From: Verrucomicrobiota bacterium
GTDB lineage: Bacteria; Verrucomicrobiota; Verrucomicrobiia; Opitutales; Coraliomargaritaceae
Reading direction: 5' to 3'
DNA: 5,112 nt
NCBI GenBank assembly: GCA_027620575.1
Contig: JAQCDT010000094.1
Coordinates: forward strand, 1-5,112
Each line of letters opens with the position of its first letter. Position 1 is the stretch's first letter. Made by a program: the position numbers and the translations under genes. Below the pieces are notes generated by a model. It saw only the letters and a program-made list of their open reading frames with translations, had not been told where the DNA came from and did not search any database. This document shows positions 1 to 5,112 of this stretch, piece after piece.

Positions 1-1
1 T

Positions 2-667
2 AAAGGTGCTGCAGCACTTCAACTTCAATCAAAAGTTACCCTTGGTGCAAAAGGTGATTCTCATACGGTACAGATTAAAAAAAAGGGTGCTAGTGACAAA
101 ATTTTAATTAATTTGAATTGGAGTTCCCCTGCGGATTTAGATTTAGGCTGCTTTTACGAACTTACGGACGGACGCAAAAGCGTAATTGATGGATTGCAGT
201 TCAGCAAAGGACGAGGTGGTCCCCAGGATGTTGTAACTAGGCAAGGATGTTACACGCAACCTCCATGGATCTGGCACATGGGTGATGATCAGACAGGTTC
301 ACAGATGTCGGATGGTGAATACATTTTGATAAACCCCAAAGGTTATTCCGAAATCAAGAGAATGACAATTTACGCTTTCATTTATGAAGGAGTAAGTTGG
401 CTTGATACAAAGCCTACTGTCACTGTGAATGTTCCTGGAAGTCCTGAAATAGTTGTAAAACTTGGTGGAGAAAACAACTCAGCTCGTTTTTGTGCTATCG
501 CAGGTCTTGAATTCGAAGCAAGTGGTGGGTTAATGTCCTCGATGATTGGTCGTGGAGGGGCCTCCGTCAAGGTTACAAAACTTATTAGTTTTCATCAAGG
601 TCAGCATGTCGATTGTGATAAGACTTACAATTGGGGGATTAATTGGGGTGGGCCTGGCGGTAAATAA
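2..667 (+). CDS. terA: TerA-type tellurite resistance protein, C-terminal part (5'-truncated by window edge)
   Basis: The reading frame is open from base 2 to the TAA at 665-667, giving 221 visible residues; the true start lies left of the window. A TTG at 113 is not a credible start because it falls inside the first strand of the domain (ILINLNW, visible residues 34-40). The visible part is a TerD-fold domain of the TerA kind: the strand is followed by the acidic DLDLG motif (45-49) and CFYEL, then a GDDQTG loop (94-99), EIKRMTIYAFIYEG (117-130), PGSPEI (145-150) and a closing YNWGINW (209-215). TerA proteins have this domain at the C-terminus of a protein of nearly 400 residues, so about half is probably missing. 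TerD-fold domains bind calcium through such acidic loops and act in the cytoplasm in metal and oxidant stress. Two insertions look longer than in enterobacterial TerA as I recall it: 67-88 and a Gly/Ser-rich stretch at 174-187. Family assignment is firm; exact function is inferred. Confidence 0.88.
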   Translation, partial: KGAAALQLQSKVTLGAKGDSHTVQIKKKGASDKILINLNWSSPADLDLGCFYELTDGRKSVIDGLQFSKGRGGPQDVVTRQGCYTQPPWIWHMGDDQTGSQMSDGEYILINPKGYSEIKRMTIYAFIYEGVSWLDTKPTVTVNVPGSPEIVVKLGGENNSARFCAIAGLEFEASGGLMSSMIGRGGASVKVTKLISFHQGQHVDCDKTYNWGINWGGPGGK

Positions 668-763
668 TCACTAAGTGTCATTTAACGCCCAGATTTTTAC
701 TAGGAAAATTCATTTTTCCATTTTCATTAAACAATAAAACCAAAATACAAAAAATATATCATT
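668..763 (+). other. A/T-rich spacer with a weak inverted repeat
   Basis: This 96-base gap lies between the terA-type gene and the next TerD-fold gene. It contains a short inverted repeat, GGAAAA (703-708) and TTTTCC (714-719), around a 5-base loop. An A-rich leader then runs up to the ATG at 764. The stem is only six mostly A/T pairs, so it could at best be a weak terminator or pause site. There is no Shine-Dalgarno sequence before the ATG, and I see no convincing -35/-10 pair. The gap is long enough to hold a secondary promoter, but the sequence does not prove one. Confidence 0.3.
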
Positions 764-1294
764 ATGGACTTAAAGAAAAAAGGTGAAGAAGCCCAACTTG
801 GTGGGATTAAACAATTCATGGTAACCCTTAAGTGGACTACTGCTGCAGACTTTGACCTCGCTGCCTTGTACGAAGGCAAGGACGGAAAAATCGGCTTGGT
901 ATATTTTGGAGAACTTGGAGATTTAAATAGCTATCCTTTTATGCAATTAAGTGGCGATGAAGGTATTGGTGATAGTGGTGGAGATAACTCAGAAGAGATG
1001 AGAGTTGCAAAAATAGACGACCTTAACAACATCTGGATTATCTGCTGGGATTACACGGCTGTAGAAGCAGGAACACCTGCAAGGTTCGCTGAATCTGATG
1101 TTACCGTCTCGCTTACTGACGACACGGGTACAAATCATGAGGTAGGTCTTGACACTGGAGAAATGGGTAATGTTTGTTGTGTTGCTCAAATCGACAACAC
1201 TAGTCCTATGGGGGCCAAATTTGTCAATACAAGTAAGGCTGGCACATTGAAGGGGTTATCCAGTTCCGATCAATTGCTTCAAATCTGTCGATAA
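764..1294 (+). CDS. TerA/TerD-like calcium-binding-type stress protein
   Basis: This 176-residue protein is a single TerD-fold domain closest in layout to the TerA group. An N-terminal hydrophilic segment (MDLKKKGEEAQLGG) leads to the strand FMVTLKW (18-24). The acidic motif DFDLA is at 29-33 and ALYEGKDGK at 34-42. A glycine- and acid-rich loop at 63-79 (GDEGIGD, GGDNSEEM) resembles the second calcium-binding loop of the family. The C-terminal half has the strand IWIICWDY (90-97) and an IDNTSPMGAKFVN stretch (143-155). The ATG at 764 is chosen because the MDLKKKG opening matches other TerD-family N-termini, including MDLVKKG in the gene at 3233. No ribosome binding site is visible. It follows the terA-type gene and precedes the TerB-like repeat gene by 33 bases, so it is probably co-transcribed. 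It has no signal peptide or membrane helix and is presumably cytoplasmic. The exact TerA/TerD subfamily is uncertain. Confidence 0.8.
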   Translation: MDLKKKGEEAQLGGIKQFMVTLKWTTAADFDLAALYEGKDGKIGLVYFGELGDLNSYPFMQLSGDEGIGDSGGDNSEEMRVAKIDDLNNIWIICWDYTAVEAGTPARFAESDVTVSLTDDTGTNHEVGLDTGEMGNVCCVAQIDNTSPMGAKFVNTSKAGTLKGLSSSDQLLQICR

Positions 1295-1327
1295 TTCATT
1301 ATCCATCTTACCCCAATTAAAATATAT

Positions 1328-2494
1328 ATGAGTGAAGAACTATCACTAGAACAATTTAAAGCAGCAATTCTTGAAGATGGAGTAATTGATGCAGATGAAG
1401 TTGCAAAAATTAAAGCAAGGTTATACGAGGATGGCATTATCGACCGAGAAGAAGCCGATTTTCTTTTTGATTTGAATGATGCTTGCTCCGGTAAAGAAAA
1501 TGACCCTGCGTGGCACGACTTCTTCATTGAAGCTATCTCCGACCATGTTCTCAAGGATGAAGCTACGCCAGGGGTCATTGACGAGGATGAAGCTAGTTAC
1601 TTGATCGAAAAAATCAAGGGAGACGGTCAGGTAGATAAAACCGAACTCGCTTTGCTGGTAAATATTTGTGAGAAAGCAACAGGTGATTCCCCTGATAACT
1701 TGACTATCTTCATTATTGAATCGATTAAGTCAGCTATTTTGGAAGACGGGATCGTCGATGCCGATGAAGTAGATATGCTTCGTAAAGTTATTTACGGCGA
1801 GGGTGGTGCAGGAGGGTCAAGCGTTGATCGTGCTGAAGCAGACCTTCTCTTTGATATCAATGATGCTTGTACCGGTAAGGACAACGATGCTTCATGGTCA
1901 ACTTTCTTTACTGAAGCAATCACTAAACATGTCCTTGAAGATGAGGAATCTCCCGGAACCATTGACGAAGACGAAGCTGGCTACCTTATTGGTAAAATCA
2001 AAGGAGACGGTCAGGTCGATAAGATGGAACTCGATCTACTTGTTAATATCTGCGAAAAAGCGTCTGGTGAGTCGCCTGAATCTCTCACAAGTTTCATCTT
2101 GTCTTCAATCAAGGATGCTATTCTGGAAGACGGTATTATTGATGCAGAGGAGGTTCAGTTGCTTGGGAAAGTTATCTACGGTGAAGGAGGAGCTGGAGGT
2201 TCTGCAGTAGATCGTGCCGAAGCTGACTTCCTTTTTGATCTGAATGATGCTGTTTCTGGAAAAGATAATGATCCCAGCTGGCAAAGCTTCTTCGTAGATG
2301 CGATTGCAAAGCATGTTTTGGAAGATGAAACTTCTCCTGGAGAAATCGATGAAGAAGAAGGCGACTGGCTTATTTCTAAAATTGAAGGAGATGGAGAATA
2401 TGATCCTACCGAAAAAGCACTGCTAGCCAAAATCAAATCAGAAGCTAAAAGCATTAGTGGGAAATTGAAATTCAAGATAGAGATGTTTGGCTAG
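1328..2494 (+). CDS. Acidic TerB-like repeat protein (three units, six half-units)
   Basis: This 388-residue, strongly acidic, helix-rich protein has no signal peptide or membrane segment. Three units start at AILEDG[VI][IV]DA[DE]EV: residues 13, 136 and 264. Each unit continues with a D-R-x-E-A-D-x-L-F-D-x-N-D-A segment, G-K-x-N-D-x-x-W, a helix with H-V-L-x-D-E, then P-G-x-I-D-E-x-E and G-D-G-x-x-D. Motifs of the form [D/G/P]-G-x-[I/V/Y]-D-x-x-E occur twelve times, starting at 17, 35, 81, 99, 140, 163, 209, 227, 268, 291, 337 and 355. Helix-DGxIDxxE-helix is typical of the TerB/DUF533 class of helical domains, in which the acidic residues are thought to bind metal. The motif also matches positions 5-12 of an EF-hand loop, but the ligands at positions 1 and 3 are missing, so this is not a canonical EF-hand. 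The ATG at 1328 lies 33 bases after the previous stop and has no Shine-Dalgarno. A metal-sensing or scaffold role in the Ter complex is inferred. Confidence 0.72.
   Translation: MSEELSLEQFKAAILEDGVIDADEVAKIKARLYEDGIIDREEADFLFDLNDACSGKENDPAWHDFFIEAISDHVLKDEATPGVIDEDEASYLIEKIKGDGQVDKTELALLVNICEKATGDSPDNLTIFIIESIKSAILEDGIVDADEVDMLRKVIYGEGGAGGSSVDRAEADLLFDINDACTGKDNDASWSTFFTEAITKHVLEDEESPGTIDEDEAGYLIGKIKGDGQVDKMELDLLVNICEKASGESPESLTSFILSSIKDAILEDGIIDAEEVQLLGKVIYGEGGAGGSAVDRAEADFLFDLNDAVSGKDNDPSWQSFFVDAIAKHVLEDETSPGEIDEEEGDWLISKIEGDGEYDPTEKALLAKIKSEAKSISGKLKFKIEMFG
1364..1732 (+). repeat. TerB-like unit 1
   Basis: Residues 13-135 of the acidic repeat protein. The two halves begin at the DG motif at residue 17 (DGVIDADE) and the PG motif at residue 81 (PGVIDEDE). 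Within each half the second motif follows 18 residues later, at 35 and 99. This unit is about five residues shorter than the other two because it has YEDGIIDREE where they carry a Gly-rich GEGGAGGS insertion. Confidence 0.8.
1733..2116 (+). repeat. TerB-like unit 2
   Basis: Residues 136-263 of the acidic repeat protein. It opens with AILEDGIVDADEV and carries GEGGAGGSSVDRAEAD at 157-171, then PGTIDEDE (209-216) and DGQVDKME (227-234). A 14-base DNA segment, GGAGACGGTCAGGT, is identical in unit 1 (1619-1632) and unit 2 (2003-2016). Elsewhere the DNA has diverged at silent sites more than the protein has, so the duplication is old and under selection. Confidence 0.8.
2117..2491 (+). repeat. TerB-like unit 3
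   Basis: Residues 264-388 of the acidic repeat protein. It opens with AILEDGIIDAEEV and shares the GEGGAGGS insertion with unit 2, so units 2 and 3 are likely the more recent pair. The last motif is weaker (DGEYDPTE, 355-362). The unit ends in a basic tail (GKLKFKIEMFG) in place of the helix that leads into the next unit, which marks it as the terminal copy. Confidence 0.8.
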
Positions 2495-2549
2495 AACTTC
2501 AGTTTCCTCAAAAAAATAATTCAATCTTAATTGTAGTAATTATACCAAT

Positions 2550-2585
2550 GGTGCACCTGTCCAGATATCACTCTGCAGGTGCACC
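2550..2585 (+). terminator. Strong stem-loop between the two gene blocks (terminator/attenuator or paired operator)
   Basis: GGTGCACCTG (2550-2559) pairs perfectly with CAGGTGCACC (2576-2585). Inside, CAGA (2562-2565) pairs with TCTG (2572-2575) after a two-base bulge, leaving the six-base loop TATCAC. A modest T-rich stretch follows (TTTTCCTT, 2590-2597), starting four bases after the stem. The hairpin is strong but the T-tract is poor and displaced for a classical intrinsic terminator. It may therefore attenuate transcription or protect an mRNA end. Each outer arm also contains GGTGCACC, which is itself palindromic. Two such sites 28 bases apart could instead be a paired binding site for a dimeric repressor of the terZ-like gene, which starts 27 bases downstream. 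Confidence 0.5.
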
Positions 2586-2612
2586 TCAATTTTCCTTATA
2601 AAAAAATTCAAA

Positions 2613-3215
2613 ATGGTACAAATAGTTAAAAAAGGTCAATCGATTGAGTTGAAAAAGAAAGATGGTCTCGGTCTTTCTTCAGTAGCCATAGGACTTGGTT
2701 GGGGTTTGCGAGAATCATCAGGAGGATTTTTATCCAAACTTTTTGGAGGTGATGGATCTGTCGATCTTGATGCTTCTTGTATAAGCTATGATGCAAATAA
2801 GACCCCCGTGGACAGTGTTTGGTTTGGCAATCTAAATAGTGCAGATGGCTCAATCAACCATACTGGAGATGATAGATCTGGCGGTGGTTCAAGCAATGAG
2901 CCGAATGAGATTATCAATGTTAATTTAATGGCTGTCCCAGCCAATATATCTAGCATTGTCTTCGTCGTTAATAGTTACACAGGAGAAACATTTTCCGGAA
3001 TACCATCTGCGTTTTGTAATGTTGTTGACAACAATAGCGGGTCAGAAATTGCAAGATACAATCTTAGCACGGATGGTAGAGATTACAAAGGCTTCATTAT
3101 TGCAAAGGTCTACCGAACAGCATCTGGTTGGTCATTCTCTGCTATTGGCGAATCATGTTCTGGCCGACAACAAACGGTTGATGACATAGAACCCCAAGCA
3201 CGAAATTTTGCATAA
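2613..3215 (+). CDS. terZ: TerZ-like TerD-family calcium-binding stress protein
   Basis: This 200-residue single TerD domain is close to the usual family length. Landmarks in order are the N-terminal VKKGQSIELKK (5-15), the strand SVAIGLGW (23-30), the calcium motif VDLDAS (50-55), VWFGNLNSADGSINHTGDDRSG (69-90), a variable loop GGSSNEPNE (91-99), VPANISSIVFVVNSYTGETF (108-127), SAFCNVVD (132-139), EIARYNL (145-151) and the closing AIGE (177-180) with GR (184-185). The WF.(N)L.S.DGSI.HTGD, NS.TG.TF, AFC..VD and AIGE.C.GR features fit TerZ better than TerD or TerE. The second acidic loop is poorer in acid residues than the usual TGEGDGDDE, so calcium binding may be weaker. The ATG at 2613 follows an A-rich leader without a Shine-Dalgarno. 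The gene is 17 bases ahead of the TerD/E-like gene and almost certainly shares its transcript. The protein is cytoplasmic. Confidence 0.87.
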   Translation: MVQIVKKGQSIELKKKDGLGLSSVAIGLGWGLRESSGGFLSKLFGGDGSVDLDASCISYDANKTPVDSVWFGNLNSADGSINHTGDDRSGGGSSNEPNEIINVNLMAVPANISSIVFVVNSYTGETFSGIPSAFCNVVDNNSGSEIARYNLSTDGRDYKGFIIAKVYRTASGWSFSAIGESCSGRQQTVDDIEPQARNFA

Positions 3216-3232
3216 CTGGCTACTGAATTGTT

Positions 3233-3850
3233 ATGGATTTGGTAAAAAAAGGGGATCATGTTGAGATATCTCTTCTTAATATAGGCGTAGGCCTTGGATG
3301 GAAAGGGGGGAAGGGAGTCACCGGGCATCCCTACGACCTTGATTTACAAGCTTTCATTTTAAAACAAGACGAAAAGTTTGTTATTCACCCCGACGACAAT
3401 TCTGGTGAATGGCATGACAAGAGAAGATACTTCATCTACTTCAACAATCTTAATTCTCCGGATGGCGCAGTTACTCATACCGGTGATGTAGATGGCGATG
3501 AGGATGAGGAAGAAGATGATTCTCAAGACAAGGAAACGATATATGTCGACCTCAGTAAGCTTACCCATGAAGCTACCCAAATTGTCTTCACAGCCACCAT
3601 TGAAGATGCGGAATCTAGAAAACAAGACTTTGGTCAGGTACAGAATTCATTTATCCGAATCTACAATAGAGATAATGATGAAGAAATTTGTCGCTATGAC
3701 TTGGAAGACGATTTTTCAGTTGAAAACGCTGTCGAGTTTGGTCGGCTTATTAGGAATGGATCCAGTTGGGAATTTGAGGCACTTGGCCTCGGTCACGACG
3801 GTGGCCTACTAGCCTTGGTCAATAAATTTAAAGTTGAAGACTGGGGCTGA
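3233..3850 (+). CDS. TerD/TerE-like calcium-binding stress protein with an acidic loop insertion
   Basis: This 205-residue TerD-domain protein has MDLVKKGDHVEISL (1-14), the strand IGVGLGW (17-23) and the calcium motif YDLDLQAF (34-41). FIYFNNLNSPDGAVTHTGD (67-85) follows, then VDLSKL, IVFTATIEDAESRKQDFGQV (117-136), SFIRIYNRDNDEEICRYDL (139-157) and GSSWEFEALGLGHDGGL (176-191). The IEDAESR.QDFGQV and FIRI.N..N..EI.RYDL signatures place it with TerD/TerE. Where the family usually has a TG.G.GDDE loop, this one has a run of mostly Asp/Glu at residues 85-101. A stretch at 52-66 before FIYFNNL (HPDDNSGEWHDKRRY) is also longer than usual. The start is 17 bases after the previous stop and no Shine-Dalgarno is visible, so translation may be partly coupled. 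TerD and TerE cannot be told apart with certainty, so no symbol is given. Confidence 0.87.
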   Translation: MDLVKKGDHVEISLLNIGVGLGWKGGKGVTGHPYDLDLQAFILKQDEKFVIHPDDNSGEWHDKRRYFIYFNNLNSPDGAVTHTGDVDGDEDEEEDDSQDKETIYVDLSKLTHEATQIVFTATIEDAESRKQDFGQVQNSFIRIYNRDNDEEICRYDLEDDFSVENAVEFGRLIRNGSSWEFEALGLGHDGGLLALVNKFKVEDWG

Positions 3851-3900
3851 AAATTTTTATTAGTTTCACTTCACATAACTAATCAAATTATTATTAAATC

Positions 3901-4539
3901 ATGAGCCGAAGACTTCCCGTTTACTTACTATTAGATACATCTTCATCCATGCAAGGAGAGCCGATCGAGCAGGTTAAAACAGGCGTTGACATGCTAGTCA
4001 GTTCTCTGCGGTCAGACCCTTATGCCCTAGAAACTGCTTACCTCAGCGTAATCACGTTCGATACAAAAGCCAAGGCCGCTGTTCCATTAACCGCTCTTAT
4101 TGATTTTCAAGCACCTGACATAAGGGCAAATGGGCTTACTTCTTTGGGGGAGGCTCTATCTTTGGTTCGTAGCCAAGCTCAAAGTGAGGTAAGTACTGGG
4201 TCTGATGGCAGTAAGGGTGATTGGAGGCCTATGGTTTTCATTATGACAGATGGGCTTCCTACAGATGATTTTGACAAAGGATTGAGCGACTTTCAGCAAC
4301 ACAAATGGGGAATAGTTATTGGATGTGCAGTGAATGATGCAGACACTGATACCCTCAAAAGAATTGCAGGCGAAGGAGTCGTTCAACTAAACACAGCAGA
4401 TGAACAAGCAATGGCTGCTTTCTTTAAATGGGTAACGGCATCTGTGTCCACCTCTAGTAAAAGCGTAGAAACTACAGGAAAACAGGAGATCACTATCAAC
4501 GAACTTCCTGACCCTCCATCAGAAATTCAACTCGTTTAA
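3901..4539 (+). CDS. terY: TerY-type vWA-domain protein with complete MIDAS
   Basis: This 212-residue protein has one von Willebrand factor A domain. The N-terminus SRRLPVYLLLDTSSSM is characteristic of TerY. The MIDAS residues are all present: D12, S14 and S16 in DTSSS, T80 in GLTSLGEAL, and D117 in MTDG. A family-typical GEPIEQVKTG (19-28), DPYALET (39-45) and GDWRPMVFIMTDGLPTDD (106-123) follow, with FFKWVTASV (174-182) closing the domain. A low-complexity tail, 184-212, ends in PDPPSEIQLV and may be a binding peptide. There is no signal peptide, so the domain is intracellular. TerY proteins are linked to TerD-family genes and often to a PP2C phosphatase and a kinase; they are thought to recruit partners through the bound metal. 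The start ATG at 3901 is 50 bases after the previous stop and has no Shine-Dalgarno. A second vWA gene follows 25 bases downstream. Confidence 0.9.
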   Translation: MSRRLPVYLLLDTSSSMQGEPIEQVKTGVDMLVSSLRSDPYALETAYLSVITFDTKAKAAVPLTALIDFQAPDIRANGLTSLGEALSLVRSQAQSEVSTGSDGSKGDWRPMVFIMTDGLPTDDFDKGLSDFQQHKWGIVIGCAVNDADTDTLKRIAGEGVVQLNTADEQAMAAFFKWVTASVSTSSKSVETTGKQEITINELPDPPSEIQLV

Positions 4540-4548
4540 AAGTATCTC

Positions 4549-4565
4549 TTTAGCAAGCCGCTAAA
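4549..4565 (+). promoter_or_regulatory. Small inverted repeat ending on the second vWA start codon
   Basis: TTTAGC (4549-4554) and GCTAAA (4560-4565) are perfect complements around the loop AAGCC. The final A of the right arm is the A of the ATG at 4565. A hairpin here would sit directly on the initiation region and could lower or gate translation of the second vWA protein relative to the first. It is only six base pairs and could be chance. No Shine-Dalgarno is present. Confidence 0.35.
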
Positions 4566-5112
4566 TGTCCCGAAGGCTTCCGACTTACTTTCTAATAGCA
4601 ACTTCCGGACGCATGTTCGGGGAGCCAATTGAAGCGGTTAAGACAGGTTTGCATGCCTTAGTAGAAAGTTTGCGGATGGATCCTTATGCTTTGGAAACAA
4701 CGTGGATATCCTTACTTCAGTTTTCCAAAGATGCTGAAGTTGTAGTCCCTTTAACCTCGATTGAGGAGATTGAGCTCCCCGATTTAGAATGCCCTCGTTC
4801 TGGTCCTACCTGTCTAGGGGCTGGGCTTAAATTGTTGTGTGACCAAGCTGAGTCGGAAGTTAATCAATCAGGTGATGCCCGAGATTGGAGACCTTTGGCA
4901 TTCATCATGACTGACGGTCGTGCTTCTGATATTCAAGTATTTAAATCTCAGGCTTTACGAATTAAAGATGCTGGTTTTGCATCTGTTATAGGTCTTGCTG
5001 CTGGACGGAAGGCCAATAAAGAAGAGCTCAGTCAGTTTTGTGACCACGTAGCTATTTTGGAAACCATGGACGGGGACTCATTGGCAAGCTATTTTAAGTG
5101 GGTTTCTGCAAC
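4565..5112 (+). CDS. TerY-like vWA protein with degenerate MIDAS (3'-truncated by window edge)
   Basis: The frame is open from the ATG at 4565 to the right edge, giving 182 complete codons. It opens MSRRLPTYFLIATSGRM, aligning position for position with MSRRLPVYLLLDTSSSM of the preceding gene, so it is a tandem paralogue. Shared landmarks are GEPIEAVKTG (19-28), DPYALET (39-45), SGPTCLGAGL (79-88), DWRPLAFIMTDG (107-118) and YFKWVSA at the end of the visible part. The MIDAS is broken: A12 replaces the first Asp, S14 is kept, R16 replaces the third Ser, while T82 and D117 are kept. It should therefore not bind metal in the usual way, although nothing else suggests a pseudogene: there is no frameshift or internal stop, and the fold signature is kept. 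A non-metal-binding partner or regulator of the intact TerY is plausible. The domain is nearly complete; only the last part and any tail are missing. Confidence 0.85.
   Translation, partial: MSRRLPTYFLIATSGRMFGEPIEAVKTGLHALVESLRMDPYALETTWISLLQFSKDAEVVVPLTSIEEIELPDLECPRSGPTCLGAGLKLLCDQAESEVNQSGDARDWRPLAFIMTDGRASDIQVFKSQALRIKDAGFASVIGLAAGRKANKEELSQFCDHVAILETMDGDSLASYFKWVSA

Noticed and set aside
113..667. TTG at 113 as the start of the first gene
   Set aside because: The frame is open to the left edge, and the domain's first strand and TerA-like sequence begin before this codon, so the gene is a 5'-truncated fragment.
703..719. Intrinsic terminator after the terA-type gene
   Set aside because: The stem is only six mostly A/T pairs without a proper T-tract, too weak to call as a terminator; it is noted only within the spacer entry.
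1803..2210. Overlapping + strand reading frame within the repeat gene
   Set aside because: It is an out-of-frame shadow of the repetitive acidic gene, with no recognisable domain.
2176..2475. Ser/Pro-rich minus-strand reading frame opposite the repeat gene (and a similar one at 1279-1578)
   Set aside because: Both are antisense shadows of Asp/Glu-rich codons in the repeats, with low-complexity translation and no start context.
1364..2491. CRISPR or other short DNA repeat array
   Set aside because: The periodicity is at protein level, about 370-384 bases, with silent-site divergence; there are no short identical repeats with unique spacers.
1328..2494. Canonical EF-hand calcium-binding protein
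   Set aside because: The DGxIDxxE motifs match only the second half of an EF-hand loop; positions 1 and 3 are not acidic, and the motif context fits TerB/DUF533 helices better.
4565..5112. Second vWA gene as a pseudogene
   Set aside because: The frame is intact, all non-MIDAS family motifs are kept, and the substitutions are confined to metal-binding positions, which favours a functional degenerate paralogue.

Overview
The window is a single-strand (+) cluster of tellurite-resistance-type (Ter) stress-response genes. Seven coding regions, two cut by the window edges, are packed head to tail with gaps of 17 to 118 bases. There is no RNA gene, transposase, CRISPR array or origin, and no gene-free stretch over 120 bases. 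The host cannot be named. Base composition is moderately AT-rich, the spacers are very A/T-rich, and most starts lack a Shine-Dalgarno sequence. That pattern fits Bacteroidota and would also fit some cyanobacteria or other environmental groups; it is an inference, not an identification.

Left block (1-2494). First comes the 3' part of a terA-type gene (TerD-fold C-terminal domain), which enters from the left edge. A second, shorter TerA/TerD-like gene follows, and then a very acidic 388-residue protein built from three copies of a TerB-like helical unit. Each copy is itself two degenerate halves of about 64 residues, so the protein is a sixfold repeat carrying twelve [D/G/P]-G-x-[I/V/Y]-D-x-x-E motifs.

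Middle (2495-2612). The longest spacer holds a strong stem-loop (10 bp plus 4 bp) whose outer arms are two copies of the 8-bp palindrome GGTGCACC. It may be an attenuator or terminator, or a paired operator, dividing the cluster into two transcription blocks.

Right block (2613-5112). A TerZ-like protein and a TerD/TerE-like protein with an unusually acidic loop are followed by two tandem TerY-type von Willebrand factor A (vWA) genes. The first vWA protein has a complete metal-ion-dependent adhesion site (MIDAS). The second, cut by the right edge, keeps the fold and the flanking motifs but has lost the first MIDAS aspartate (D to A) and the third position (S to R).

From what is known of Ter systems, the TerD-fold proteins are calcium-binding cytoplasmic proteins and TerB is a helical metal-associated domain. 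TerY-type vWA proteins often sit beside a PP2C phosphatase and a protein kinase (the TerY-P triad). The products here probably form a metal-dependent, membrane-linked chemical-stress or phage-stress complex. TerC (the membrane partner), the kinase and the phosphatase are not in the window and would be expected just outside it. The overall system is of a known class. The less ordinary parts are the sixfold TerB-like protein, the intact/degenerate vWA pair, the acidic TerD loop and the spacer hairpin.
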